Positions 27,368-36,315 of a stretch of DNA of 64,000 nucleotides are shown here, one piece after another (within the stretch, counting starts at the first letter, position 1; every line of letters starts with the position of its first letter). The DNA is taken from the IMG/VR virus record IMGVR_UViG_3300042448_000816, positions 1 through 64,000 of that record; one strand, 5' to 3'. The translations under genes and the position numbers were made by a program. Origin of the DNA: a virus. A model generated the notes under the pieces. It did no database searches. It had not been told where the DNA came from and saw nothing but the letters and a program-made list of their open reading frames with translations.

Positions 27368-28237
27368 TTACTTCAGCACATCTACATATCGCTTGACCGT
27401 CATTGTGGAGGCAATCTTGGCATAGGTTTCAAAGTAGTTGCCGTTAGAAACTTTGCTCCAGTGACCAGCAAATGAGGCTGTAGAAGCGGAGGTGGATTCA
27501 GCTACTTTGCCACCAACAGTTGTAAAGTTTCCATAAGTATAAAAGTCCGTAGCTGGACCAGAATTAGTCCCAAAGGTTTCTTTGTAGGTAGAGAAGTCTA
27601 GGGGCCTGTAGTTCTGGGAGTAAATACCACTAACCGCAACTGCTTCTGAGATGCAAGCTGGGTAGTTAACATTTGTTTTATTCCTAGCATTGCCAGCTGC
27701 AATTACTGTTGCAACTCCAAGGTTCTGAAGAGTAACTATCTGGTTTTGAGTAGTTAGGTCTACAGGACAGGTTGCTGAAGTTTTAGTCCAAGTGCTTTGT
27801 CCACGAGAGAAGGAAACAGCTGTGATGTTGTATCTTTCTGTATTTTGGATTACCCAGTCCATGGATAGGTTGAATTCTTTGATGCCGCCAATGTTTACAG
27901 CACCACGGCTGTTTACGAAGGCGTTTCTGATAAAGATTAGATTTGCATCTGGATTAATCTGTCTAACGATGTCAGCCATAATTGTTCCGTGATTCCACTC
28001 TGCCTGGCCGCTTCTTGACATAACAGCATTTGCATTAGAAGATCCGACTGACTCATCAAAGGTCGTGCCGTTAGGGCAAAACTTTAATGTTAAGACACAT
28101 ACTTCAGCAATAGGTGTCACTTTAGAGGTGTCAAAGCCACTGTCGATGATTACTACTGTTGGTTTTTCAGATGCGTTGGCTGGAACAATTCCTACCATCG
28201 CAATTGCTATAGATAAAAATACTGCTAATTTTTTCAT
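27368..28237 (-). CDS. Secreted subtilisin-like serine protease
   Basis: 289 residues. Residues 1-23 are a signal peptide (KKLAVFLSIAIAMVGIVPANA). The catalytic triad is visible: Asp32 (IIDSGFD), His83 (WNHGTIMADI) and Ser250 (STSASTASFAG), with oxyanion Asn183 (AAGNA). ATG 28237 is chosen, 9 bases after AGAGGT; ATG 28246 directly abuts that site. It may act on host surface proteins or envelope. Secreted subtilases are unusual in phage genomes. Confidence 0.85.
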   Translation of the reverse strand: MKKLAVFLSIAIAMVGIVPANASEKPTVVIIDSGFDTSKVTPIAEVCVLTLKFCPNGTTFDESVGSSNANAVMSRSGQAEWNHGTIMADIVRQINPDANLIFIRNAFVNSRGAVNIGGIKEFNLSMDWVIQNTERYNITAVSFSRGQSTWTKTSATCPVDLTTQNQIVTLQNLGVATVIAAGNARNKTNVNYPACISEAVAVSGIYSQNYRPLDFSTYKETFGTNSGPATDFYTYGNFTTVGGKVAESTSASTASFAGHWSKVSNGNYFETYAKIASTMTVKRYVDVLK

Positions 28238-28262
28238 GTTTCTCATACCTCTACTTTGTTGT

Positions 28263-28508
28263 TTATAATTTAAAACCAGCGTTAGTCGCTCTCCATACGG
28301 ATGGAGAATGGTTTTCCTCTACTGCATTTTTTGTTTCTTCATCTTCGTATAGTCTAATGATGTGAATGCAAGGATCGCTTCCGTCATCAAACTCCTGCTC
28401 TTCTGAAAGAGTCAGTGGCAGTCCGTCGTGTGGATAACATATTGCTGGGCCACAAAAGTTAAGGTCTAGGCCTTCTTGTAACCATTCGTCAAAAGTTTTT
28501 TTACTCAT
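28263..28508 (-). CDS. 81-residue acidic hypothetical protein
   Basis: The start at ATG 28508 follows AGGAGTATAATATTGGGT. An N-terminal helix (KKTFDEWLQEGLDL), a Cys/Pro-rich segment (FCGPAICYPHDGLPL) and an acidic middle. The FCGPAICYPHDGLP motif recalls small phage proteins. Function is unknown. Confidence 0.58.
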   Translation of the reverse strand: MSKKTFDEWLQEGLDLNFCGPAICYPHDGLPLTLSEEQEFDDGSDPCIHIIRLYEDEETKNAVEENHSPSVWRATNAGFKL

Positions 28509-28524
28509 ACCCAATATTATACTC

Positions 28525-29055
28525 CTAAGTGGAAAGAATGTCAACTGTGCCAGAGCAAGTTGGCGAGAATTTAATTGCGACTTTTACTGCACCCTCTACC
28601 ATTTTTTCTGGTGGTGTTTTAGTAGAGGATACTGCTGATAGATACCCCATTGCAAATGGTGCACCTGATCCAATAGACAAGAAGTGTGAAGAAAATTCAT
28701 TCATAGACATGTCTGAAGAGCTATGCTCATACAGCTTATCTTCAATTGAAATTAACATTTCTAACTCACCATCTTTTGATGTTTCAATCCACCATTCATC
28801 ATAAAAGTCTTTTAGGTATTTAAGAAATGTTGTGTGCATAAAAACATCTAGGTCTTCTTCTGGGTGTGGTCTTGGTGGGTCAAAGCTATACTGAATCTTT
28901 TGACCTTCCATTGTTCCTGCATACCCAATTAGGTATGGGCCAATAGTCTTAATCTTGGGTTTAGATATGTGCATGATGCTGTCATCCGTGGATGCACCAC
29001 GATCACCAGCCATATATACCTTGCCGTTAGCCTTCAAAGCGGCTATACAGGTCAT
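28525..29055 (-). CDS. Proteasome/HslV-like Ntn hydrolase
   Basis: 176 residues. MTCIAA at the start would leave Thr1 as nucleophile after Met removal; Asp17 (MAGDRGAST) and Lys33 (SKPKIKTIG) complete the HslV/proteasome beta catalytic set. Usual family length. Similar proteins occur in actinophages. Substrates are unknown, and no ATPase partner was seen nearby. SD GAGGGGACTTTCTT. Confidence 0.75.
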   Translation of the reverse strand: MTCIAALKANGKVYMAGDRGASTDDSIMHISKPKIKTIGPYLIGYAGTMEGQKIQYSFDPPRPHPEEDLDVFMHTTFLKYLKDFYDEWWIETSKDGELEMLISIEDKLYEHSSSDMSMNEFSSHFLSIGSGAPFAMGYLSAVSSTKTPPEKMVEGAVKVAIKFSPTCSGTVDILST

Positions 29056-29087
29056 AAGAAAGTCCCCTCTAGATTTTGTATAAGTTC

Positions 29088-29116
29088 ATTATACACTACC
29101 CAGAGGGGGCTGTCAA
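29088..29116 (-). promoter_or_regulatory. Consensus promoter for the Ntn hydrolase gene
   Basis: TTGACA (29111-29116), 17 bp and TG-TATAAT (29088-29093), with a leader of about 25 bases and a ribosome site. Confidence 0.75.
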
Positions 29117-29128
29117 TAGGGTTTTTGC

Positions 29129-29398
29129 TTACTTATCTGAGTTCTTATCTACCTTGGCAAAGGCAGCGTTGATCTCTTCTAGGCTGAGCTTGCCATCGTC
29201 CAAGAAGGATCTGGCTAGTCTTTCAACTACTGTTGCTACTCCTAGAATACCAGCCATAAATACAGCAGAAATTAGGTCTACGCCTACAACTGCTCCTGCA
29301 CCCAGGACAGTAAGTCCAGATGCTGCAAATACTGCTAGAATTCTCCAGAAGATGTTCTTGATGGTGGCAAAGCCACCTGCTACTGCTTGTTCTTCCAT
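29129..29398 (-). CDS. Holin with C-terminal EF-hand-like tail
   Basis: 89 residues with two hydrophobic helices (IFWRILAVFAASGLTVLGAG; LISAVFMAGILGVATVV) and a tail DDGKLSLEEINAAFAKVDKN typical of actinophage holins. It is followed by a second small membrane protein. Confidence 0.78.
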   Translation of the reverse strand: MEEQAVAGGFATIKNIFWRILAVFAASGLTVLGAGAVVGVDLISAVFMAGILGVATVVERLARSFLDDGKLSLEEINAAFAKVDKNSDK

Positions 29399-29416
29399 TT
29401 TTGGGTTTCCTATCTA

Positions 29417-29602
29417 CTAGTTATCTTCTTTTTCATAACGAAAAATCGGAAATGTTACGATCCATATTAATAGGGTAATTAATATGAGGTTTCCTGTGAG
29501 CTCCTTGGCGGATCCCTCCAGGACAAGCCAAGCAACTACCATACCAAGCAATGTCCATGCCTGCTCTATGACGTCCTTAGCTAATGCTATTAAAAATTTC
29601 AT
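29417..29602 (-). CDS. 61-residue membrane protein, possible second holin
   Basis: Two hydrophobic stretches (LLGMVVAWLVLEG; LILITLLIWIVTFPIF) with a charged end. Adjacent to the holin gene and the secreted 454-residue protein. Holin/antiholin pairs often lie side by side, so this is inferred. Confidence 0.6.
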   Translation of the reverse strand: MKFLIALAKDVIEQAWTLLGMVVAWLVLEGSAKELTGNLILITLLIWIVTFPIFRYEKEDN

Positions 29603-30991
29603 TTATGCTCCGTTCCTTATATTTACTGTTGTTGCTATACCGCTTATAGAAATTGCTGATAGTGCTGCTTGCACTGCAACAATTGCTGTTACTACTACTT
29701 TTTCTGAGTCTTCTCTAACTTCTGGACTCATGTCTGCCCCCGCATTTCCAAGAAAGTTAACAAGCTCTGTTGCTCCACCAAGAACATCTCCAAGAAGCGG
29801 GATGGCTGCTAAAGCCTCATCTAGGACAATGTCATCTGCAGAAGCTGCTAAGAACAAGGCATCAAGGGCTTGTTCATATTCTTCAGAGCCTGGCTCTGCT
29901 GTCTCAAATACTTCTAGGGCTGCTTCAATAAGTGCATCTACCTGAGCTTCAGAAAGATCCGTTGCTTCAATTTGATCTAAGTCTATTTCTAAAAGTTCTT
30001 CTGAAGAAATGTCTACTGGTAAATCTTCAGCAGATGTGATAGAATCTTCTTCTGGTTCTATAATAGAAGGAGTTGGTTCAGGTGAAGGTTCTACAGATTC
30101 TTCAGGTTCTTCAGTTGGCGGGATTGCTTGTTCTGGTTCCTCTGGCTGTATTACTGGCGGCACTATTGGCTCAGGATCCTGAGAGGGTTCTGGTTCTGGG
30201 ACTACTGGGTTGGTTGGCGGCACGACAGGTTCAACGGGCACGACAGGGCTTGGAGTAGGTTCAGGCGTAGGCTCTGGGGTAGGCTCTGGCGTTGGTGAAG
30301 GGCTTGGGGTAGGCTCAGGTGTTGCACTTGGCTCAGGTGTTGCACTTGGCTCAGGGGTAGGGCTAGGAGCTGGGGGAACTACGGGGGCTGGTGCTGGTGG
30401 TTCAGTTATTGTTTGAATGTTTAAAGGAAAAACTTCTCCACCCTGAGTATAACGAACACCATATCTAGCACCTGCTGGAGCACTAGAGCTTACTTGGTAA
30501 GTAGGTGTCCAAGTATGGTTTACTGGATTTACTTCTGCAATTAATCTTATATAAACTGGGCTTCCAGAAGACTGGCCCCACGGCAAAACTTTCCAATCAA
30601 CACAGATAGAAGTTGCTGTTGATCCATACCTTACGTATAAATCTTGTCCAAGGCCCCATCCTGGATTCCACCCACCCTGATTCATTTGATTCGGAAAAGC
30701 GTGGTAGTCCCAAGAAGCTATGGAGATTGATGGAGTTTGAGGATAGTCCCAAAACGTAAAGTCACCTTGACCAAAAGTCATTGTTCCCTTTGGACTTACA
30801 TAGATGTTACCATTATATACAGTGCCACCAAATTCTAGTGGGGTATTTAGGTTCATTAAGAATGCTTGATCGCCACCATTAACTTGATAGGTGTCACACA
30901 CTGCAGTTGTAGATGCTTTAGCAGCTGCTGGCCAAAGCAATGATACAAACATTATAGCTACGGCCACAGCAAAATATAGGGTTTTTTTAAT
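29603..30991 (-). CDS. Secreted Pro-rich surface protein, probable ATT start
   Basis: 462 residues from ATT 30991. AAGGAG lies exactly 5 bases before ATT, and this start gives a classic signal peptide ([18 protein letters not shown], ending AAAKA). A GTG at 30967 would remove the basic end. A beta-rich domain (about 30-200) follows, then PEPTP and PEPSAT repeats (about 210-300), an acidic region and a hydrophobic C-terminus ([18 protein letters not shown]). It may sit in the host wall. Confidence 0.72.
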   Translation of the reverse strand: MKKTLYFAVAVAIMFVSLLWPAAAKASTTAVCDTYQVNGGDQAFLMNLNTPLEFGGTVYNGNIYVSPKGTMTFGQGDFTFWDYPQTPSISIASWDYHAFPNQMNQGGWNPGWGLGQDLYVRYGSTATSICVDWKVLPWGQSSGSPVYIRLIAEVNPVNHTWTPTYQVSSSAPAGARYGVRYTQGGEVFPLNIQTITEPPAPAPVVPPAPSPTPEPSATPEPSATPEPTPSPSPTPEPTPEPTPEPTPSPVVPVEPVVPPTNPVVPEPEPSQDPEPIVPPVIQPEEPEQAIPPTEEPEESVEPSPEPTPSIIEPEEDSITSAEDLPVDISSEELLEIDLDQIEATDLSEAQVDALIEAALEVFETAEPGSEEYEQALDALFLAASADDIVLDEALAAIPLLGDVLGGATELVNFLGNAGADMSPEVREDSEKVVVTAIVAVQAALSAISISGIATTVNIRNGA

Positions 30992-31047
30992 TTTTTCTCC
31001 TTGTTAGCAGGGTTAGTTCTAACAAGACTATTATAACATTTTATTTT

Positions 31048-31299
31048 TTAGCTAAATAGATTAAGTAGTTTTTCTTCTGTTGCAATTCCAGTATGTCTAG
31101 AAACTTCTTTGCTATCAACAAGTGCAATAAAAGTTGGGACACCTTTAACGCCGTACTCAACTGCTGGATCAAACTCATCGCTTACATCAACTTTGTCATA
31201 ATTTATATCTAAATTTTCTGAAACAAATTTTGCGATTAGCGGTTCCATTTGTTTACATGGCTGACACCAAGTTGCTGTAAAGTGTAGAAGCTGTTTCAT
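31048..31299 (-). CDS. Thioredoxin-like protein
   Basis: 83 residues with the WCQPC active site at about residue 12 and a C-terminal VKGVPTFIAL cis-Pro loop. It lies directly after the RTP reductase gene, whose C-terminal Cys pair needs a reductant. The pair should work together in the cytoplasm. Confidence 0.88.
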   Translation of the reverse strand: MKQLLHFTATWCQPCKQMEPLIAKFVSENLDINYDKVDVSDEFDPAVEYGVKGVPTFIALVDSKEVSRHTGIATEEKLLNLFS

Positions 31300-33344
31300 T
31301 ACTTTGCTCTCTTGTCTGGAATCTTAATTTCACAGTAGTCTGTTGTACAGTATGATTCTCCAAGTGCTTCTAGATTATCTACACCGTCGTAAATTGCAGA
31401 GAAATCAATCTTAGCAATACGTCCGATGTAGTAGTCATACTCATCTTCTGTAATTTCTGTGTATGGTTGCTGTGGGTATACTGTGTTACCCATTGGCAAG
31501 AATGATACAGCCTTTAGCTTACCCTCATACATATTAAGAACGGATGCGACATGCTGCTTTTCTGTTTCCTTGTCAAAGGATAGGGTTACGGATACACCGT
31601 TGTCTGACCAGTACTCTTGAGCTGTGGCAGCAAGAGACATCTTTTCAAACAAAGATACCTGCTTTTCGCTACGCTTTTGCCCAGACTTAATTGGGAAGTA
31701 TACAACCGTAGTGTTTGCTGATACTACATCGTCTTCACACTTATACCCTGCAGCTTTAAATAGGTGAAGCATTGGGTCTGTGTTACCAAAACGAATGGCA
31801 CGTAGGTAGAAGGCTCCGCCTGGTCCCCAGTGAACTCCAGGTGTTGCACCTGAGAGCAAGGACACTGAGCCAGATGGTTTTACGGTAGTCACACGAATTG
31901 ACTCACGAACACATAGCCATTCAGAATACTTTTTGTCATAGAAACGAATCTTGTTGTATCCTTCATCCATCCAATTTCGTACAGTTGGAAGACCCTTTTC
32001 ATCTGCAAAAGATGCAATTCCAGTTAGGGATGTTCCAATGCGACGGTTACGTTGCATGATTCCGTTAGTTTGCTGCCAGTGAGTTGGAAGAAGTGTTACG
32101 GTCTTTCCATATAGATAAGCAAACTTTAGAGTGCGTAGGAAGTCTTCCTTAGACTCGTGACGGTTTAGGTGTACCTCAACTAGGGTACATAGCTCGTAAG
32201 ACTCTAGTGGCTGTTCTGCACATGGATTAAAGCCTACTACACGGTAGTCTGCACCGTCTGGCTGATCTGCCAAACGTCCGTAGTTACGGGCAACGTCTAG
32301 CCAAATAAAACCTGGCTCACCATTGTCTACAATGCGATCTACATACTTTGAGTAATCCATTCCCACAGTAGCAGAGATAGAGTTGTTGCTCATCCATGCC
32401 CATCCTGGAGCATCTGGGTCATAGCTGTTACGCTCTGGGAAAGCTTCTGCATTTTTTAGATTTAGGAAATCATCATCACCCTCTACACCTAAAGCTAGTG
32501 TTGCGGAACGACGTACGTTTCCAGAAACAACACATGTTCCAATTAGATTAATAATATCTACAATAGCTCTTGAGTCTAGTGTCTCTCCAGCACGTCCACC
32601 AATTACTTTACGAATCTGCTCGTGAAGTTGCTGTAATGGTGCTGGCCCAGAAGCAGTTCCTCCAAATCCCTTGATTGGTGCACCCAAAGGTCTAATAAGT
32701 GAGTAGTCTAGCTCTTGCAAATTTTGGTTTGGTCTTAGGAATGAATTAAGAAGAAGTCTTGTTGCCTCTACCCAACCTTCACGAGTGTCTGGGATCTCAT
32801 AGACTGTCTTTGGTTCTACAGGTGCATGAATTGGCAAGGCCTTGTCTTGTCCAAGGGTATCAAATCCAACACCAATGCCAAGCATAAGAGCATCCATTAC
32901 CCAAGCAAACAATGCACCTGGATCATTCTTGTCTAAGTCTTTTGTGGATACGACAGCACAGTTTTGTAGGGCTGCAGAGTTACGCTTTTCCATTGTGAGT
33001 GGTGTTCCAAATGTCCACATACCACGGCCTGGGGGAGTCCACTTTAAGTTGAACATACGGTCAAAAGCCTCTTGTGCTGACTTCTGAGCCTTGTAGTCAT
33101 TCCATGGAAGACGGTTGTCCTTAGCATGATTCTTCTGAACAGAGTACATACCCTCAATAACTCTCTTACAAACTTCATACCAGCGTTCCTTCGTTCCATC
33201 TTCTTTGATACGAGAATAGGTTCTAGCAAAAGTAATTTCTCCAATGGAGTTTTCTCCCGCATCTCTGAAACCAAATGGTGCCTCTACAGTGCTGTATTTT
33301 TCAACAAAATCTGTTGGTAGGCTGAAGGAGAAAAAGTCGGACAT
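31299..33344 (-). CDS. Adenosylcobalamin-dependent RTP reductase (class II)
   Basis: 681 residues. Residues match the monomeric class II enzyme: QNCAVVST (Cys129 region), NPCAEQ with Cys-x-Glu and a Cys 11 residues later (ESYELC), and a C-terminal CTTDYC redox pair. It makes dNTPs from NTPs using coenzyme B12 and needs no oxygen. The gene overlaps the thioredoxin gene by one base. SD AAAGG is 10 bases before ATG. Confidence 0.92.
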   Translation of the reverse strand: MSDFFSFSLPTDFVEKYSTVEAPFGFRDAGENSIGEITFARTYSRIKEDGTKERWYEVCKRVIEGMYSVQKNHAKDNRLPWNDYKAQKSAQEAFDRMFNLKWTPPGRGMWTFGTPLTMEKRNSAALQNCAVVSTKDLDKNDPGALFAWVMDALMLGIGVGFDTLGQDKALPIHAPVEPKTVYEIPDTREGWVEATRLLLNSFLRPNQNLQELDYSLIRPLGAPIKGFGGTASGPAPLQQLHEQIRKVIGGRAGETLDSRAIVDIINLIGTCVVSGNVRRSATLALGVEGDDDFLNLKNAEAFPERNSYDPDAPGWAWMSNNSISATVGMDYSKYVDRIVDNGEPGFIWLDVARNYGRLADQPDGADYRVVGFNPCAEQPLESYELCTLVEVHLNRHESKEDFLRTLKFAYLYGKTVTLLPTHWQQTNGIMQRNRRIGTSLTGIASFADEKGLPTVRNWMDEGYNKIRFYDKKYSEWLCVRESIRVTTVKPSGSVSLLSGATPGVHWGPGGAFYLRAIRFGNTDPMLHLFKAAGYKCEDDVVSANTTVVYFPIKSGQKRSEKQVSLFEKMSLAATAQEYWSDNGVSVTLSFDKETEKQHVASVLNMYEGKLKAVSFLPMGNTVYPQQPYTEITEDEYDYYIGRIAKIDFSAIYDGVDNLEALGESYCTTDYCEIKIPDKRAK

Positions 33345-33384
33345 AAAGTTATTACCTTTCGAGAGTGGGATAGAAATCTATTAT

Positions 33385-33467
33385 AGCACAGTGTTTTTAG
33401 AAACACAAAACGCTCCTTAAAGTTTTACTTTAGAGTTTTGTAAAAACAAAAACTGTTAACAAAAAGA
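33385..33467 (-). terminator. Terminator between terminase and RTP reductase genes
   Basis: AACGCTC and GAGCGTT enclose a smaller stem (AAAGTAAAACTTT) and are followed by TTGTGTTT on the minus strand. It separates the terminase operon from the RTP reductase promoter (TGC-TATAAT near 33380). Confidence 0.55.
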
Positions 33468-33470
33468 GCG

Positions 33471-35252
33471 TTAAATTAAATCATACCCTTGTAGATATTC
33501 TTCTACTTCTTTTGGCATTGGCTTATATTGTATCACATTCTTGGGAAGATCCTCTGTTCTTTTTGACCTGTCCCTAAACGTATGAATCTCTACCTCAGAA
33601 TTGTTATCTTTTACAGTGTGACTAATTGCTCCAAAGATTGCACCACAAACAGCATCAGCTAAGTCCTTAGAGCTTTTTCTAGGATGATCTACCCTGTTGT
33701 TTTTCATTATCTTAAGTTCTGTAAGTTCTTCAAAGAGTAATTCAATTGCTGGCATAGCTAGTCTTTCTTCATACATAAGCATTGCCATGTCTTCGTAATG
33801 CTTCTTTGCCACTGATACTGTTTCAGTTCTAATACCCACAGATTTTAGCTCATTCTGTATATCAAAAGACTGCCAACGGTCAAAGCTAACCATTCCAATA
33901 TCAAAGCCCTGTCTACGCAGGTTTTGAATCCACTGCTTTACTTCCGAAAGATTTACTGGGCCTTCAACCTTTGGCTCCCAATAGACAACTGCATCCACGA
34001 TAACCATAGGGACAACCTGCTCATAATCTTTCATAACTTGAACTGATACCCACTTCTCTACGTGAGCAATTGCCACTGCACACTTGTCATGCTTCTGTGC
34101 AAGGTCAGCATGAACAAAGTATTTCTTATTTGGATCTGGGGTGAATGTCTCGTCAAATCTTTTTGAGGAATCAATCGGATTCCTGATTGTCATACAAGCC
34201 CTAACCTTTTCACGCTGCTTAAAGAATGCGTCAGATGCAAAAGTTGGAACGCAGGCAAACCTTTGCATAGCATCTCCTATGTCTGTATAGAAGGCCAGCT
34301 TAAAGTCGTCGATAGTTCTTGTCGGATTTACTACCCATGTTGGTCTTTTTAATGCAAAGACTCCTGGATATTTGTATGATGTGATGATGTCTTCATCCCA
34401 TTCTATTTGAAGAGAATTTCCCTCAGCCTCTTCTGGCAAATCTGGATTCATTATGAACGTATGTTTTTGACTAATGCTTTCTTTTTCAGCAATAACAGAG
34501 TCATACCTTTGTGAAATAAAGTCTCCAGGGAACCGTGGGAAAGATAGTAGAGCTACCTTTCCTAGGTCTGGAAATCGAGAGTCTACAGAAGCACGAAAAG
34601 CTTTGTAGATGTTGTCAGCCGTCTTACCCTGGTCGTTACCCCCACCAATTTCTTGTGCGAATCCAGAGATCTCATCTAGCACTGCTAGGATAAGGTTAAG
34701 TCCCTCATGAGACTCACGCTCAGAGTGTCCAGAGTAAACTGTAATAGCTTTATCAAATTCAATAGACTCTGCTTTTGCATAAAACTTTCCAGCAAACCAA
34801 GGAGATCTTTCTATTTTATTTTTAAATCCTTTGAAGAAAACGTTCTTAGCTTGCTGAGCATTAATCGCCACGTTAATGATATCAATCGCATCGCCAGCTG
34901 GTTTTCCGAAATATCTCGCTGGGTCCTTAAGACAAAGGAGCTTGTATACGATGTAAGAACAAGCAACAGTAGACGTAAAATCCTTGCCAGATCCTTTGCC
35001 AAGCTGCAGAATAACTTCGTTTTTTGTATATTTTTTATAATATTTTGTCCCTTCTTCCTGTCCCATTAAATTAATTAAATCTTCTAGCTTATAGATTTGA
35101 CTCATAGCCTCAACAATGTCGTATTGAACATCTGACAATGGTGGCTGGGCCAGGTAGTCTTCGCCCTCTACAAATGTTTTTGCATCAACTGGTGTCTCGT
35201 CAAAGTTACTATCTTTTAAGACTTCTAAAAATTCATCAAACATCGCTGACAA
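33471..35252 (-). CDS. Terminase large subunit
   Basis: 593 residues. Walker A-like LGKGSGKDF near residue 82, Walker B LILAVLDEI near residue 188, and a C-terminal nuclease half with FVHADLAQKHDK and KDLADAVCGAI acidic residues. It would cut and drive DNA into the prohead. TTG 35252 with AGAGG 9 bases upstream is chosen; ATG 35243 is an alternative. It overlaps the small subunit gene. Confidence 0.9.
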   Translation of the reverse strand: MSAMFDEFLEVLKDSNFDETPVDAKTFVEGEDYLAQPPLSDVQYDIVEAMSQIYKLEDLINLMGQEEGTKYYKKYTKNEVILQLGKGSGKDFTSTVACSYIVYKLLCLKDPARYFGKPAGDAIDIINVAINAQQAKNVFFKGFKNKIERSPWFAGKFYAKAESIEFDKAITVYSGHSERESHEGLNLILAVLDEISGFAQEIGGGNDQGKTADNIYKAFRASVDSRFPDLGKVALLSFPRFPGDFISQRYDSVIAEKESISQKHTFIMNPDLPEEAEGNSLQIEWDEDIITSYKYPGVFALKRPTWVVNPTRTIDDFKLAFYTDIGDAMQRFACVPTFASDAFFKQREKVRACMTIRNPIDSSKRFDETFTPDPNKKYFVHADLAQKHDKCAVAIAHVEKWVSVQVMKDYEQVVPMVIVDAVVYWEPKVEGPVNLSEVKQWIQNLRRQGFDIGMVSFDRWQSFDIQNELKSVGIRTETVSVAKKHYEDMAMLMYEERLAMPAIELLFEELTELKIMKNNRVDHPRKSSKDLADAVCGAIFGAISHTVKDNNSEVEIHTFRDRSKRTEDLPKNVIQYKPMPKEVEEYLQGYDLI

Positions 35253-35769
35253 TCGTAATTACCTCTTTGTCTTTTGAAACAGCAGATAGCCTACGCATAA
35301 TCTCGTCTCGTATTTGTGGATGCTCTGAAGCAATGTCTTTAAGAATGTTTACTAGGACGTCTTGCTTTCTTTCAATCTCTAGCATCTCTTCTGCTAGTTC
35401 TTTGTTTTCTAGCAGTCCAGCTTTTTGTAGCATATCAATTCTTCTTGCCTCAATGTCAAGAACTAACTTAATAGCAGCTGTCTTTGCACTTAGGTTTGCA
35501 GTTGTGGTAGCATCATCGATAACCTCATAAGCTTTACTGATTAGCTTATTATAGTGTGTGTCTGCTCCAACTAAAGCTTCCTTGGCCCTTGCACGAATAG
35601 CGGCATTGTCGGAAGCCATCTGCTTCCATTCATTAATATAACCAACGACCTTTTGTCTGGGGATATCAAGCTCTTTGGATATCTGGGTTGCTTCGCTACC
35701 CTTAAGGTATTCTTCTACGACCCTATTCACCTTGTCTAGGTGTTCAATTAGGTTATCTTCAGTTGACAT
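35236..35769 (-). CDS. Terminase small subunit
   Basis: 177 residues. An N-terminal helix-turn-helix (ATQISKELDIPRQKVVGYIN at about 27-46) and a long C-terminal helical oligomerisation region (LLENKELAEEMLEIERKQDV). Position directly before the large subunit supports the call. It should recognise the packaging site. Confidence 0.78.
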   Translation of the reverse strand: MSTEDNLIEHLDKVNRVVEEYLKGSEATQISKELDIPRQKVVGYINEWKQMASDNAAIRARAKEALVGADTHYNKLISKAYEVIDDATTTANLSAKTAAIKLVLDIEARRIDMLQKAGLLENKELAEEMLEIERKQDVLVNILKDIASEHPQIRDEIMRRLSAVSKDKEVITIVSDV

Positions 35770-36061
35770 TCTTCTTACCCCTTTTTATTGGCATTAGTTT
35801 AATTCTATCAGATCTGAACGATCTCCATCCAGAAACTACTCCTTTGCTTAATTCAAAGCAGTCTACCCACTGAACCCCAGTCTCTTTGTTAGTAACAAGA
35901 CTATCAAACTTAAACTTTGAACCATACTCTCCAGCTATCTTGATGACTTCTCCAGAAACAAGGACCCTGTTGCCAATTTGCATTTCTTTTACCTTTTCAA
36001 ATTTAGTCTCTTGTACTGGTGCAAGCCTTCTTTTATTCACTAGGAGCTCTCTCTTTGGCAA
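35759..36061 (-). CDS. 100-residue hypothetical protein
   Basis: Basic, beta-rich (QIGNRVLVSGEVIKIAGEYG, KFDSLVTNKETGVQWVDCF), with a basic end. It may be a small SH3-like or OB-like protein. It overlaps both neighbours and lies just before the terminase genes. Confidence 0.62.
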   Translation of the reverse strand: MPKRELLVNKRRLAPVQETKFEKVKEMQIGNRVLVSGEVIKIAGEYGSKFKFDSLVTNKETGVQWVDCFELSKGVVSGWRSFRSDRIKLMPIKRGKKNVN

Positions 36062-36305
36062 TCTTAAGAAGTATCAGGTAACCAAGCAGGTCATCAATCT
36101 CATTATCCCCTGGCCAGTCATGGCCATTCTGTATTCTTGAAAGCTTGTCATCAATACGTACCAGCAACTGCTCAACGTTATCAGACTTAGAAAATATTCT
36201 TGAAGGATGCAGGGCGGAGTCTCCGTAAGACCTATTCTTGGAAATTAGCAAATCTCTAACCTGATCTGAAACTCTTGCAATATCTTTTTCTGTTTGTGCA
36301 CTCAT
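36033..36305 (-). CDS. 90-residue phage protein resembling Nmad1/DUF1599 family
   Basis: SKNRSYGDSALHPSRIFSK and LLVRIDDKLSRIQNGHDWPG, with NEIDDLLGYLILLKIA, match a small helical domain often found in phages and linked to nucleotide modification or MazG-like folds. The link is from memory. It overlaps the 35759 gene by 29 bases. Confidence 0.6.
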   Translation of the reverse strand: MSAQTEKDIARVSDQVRDLLISKNRSYGDSALHPSRIFSKSDNVEQLLVRIDDKLSRIQNGHDWPGDNEIDDLLGYLILLKIAKERAPSE

Positions 36306-36315
36306 TTTTTAGTCC

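Noticed and set aside
30170-30390. Plus-strand Gly/Val-rich reading frame opposite the Pro-rich repeats
   Set aside because: It is the antisense of the PEPTP repeats and lacks a ribosome site.
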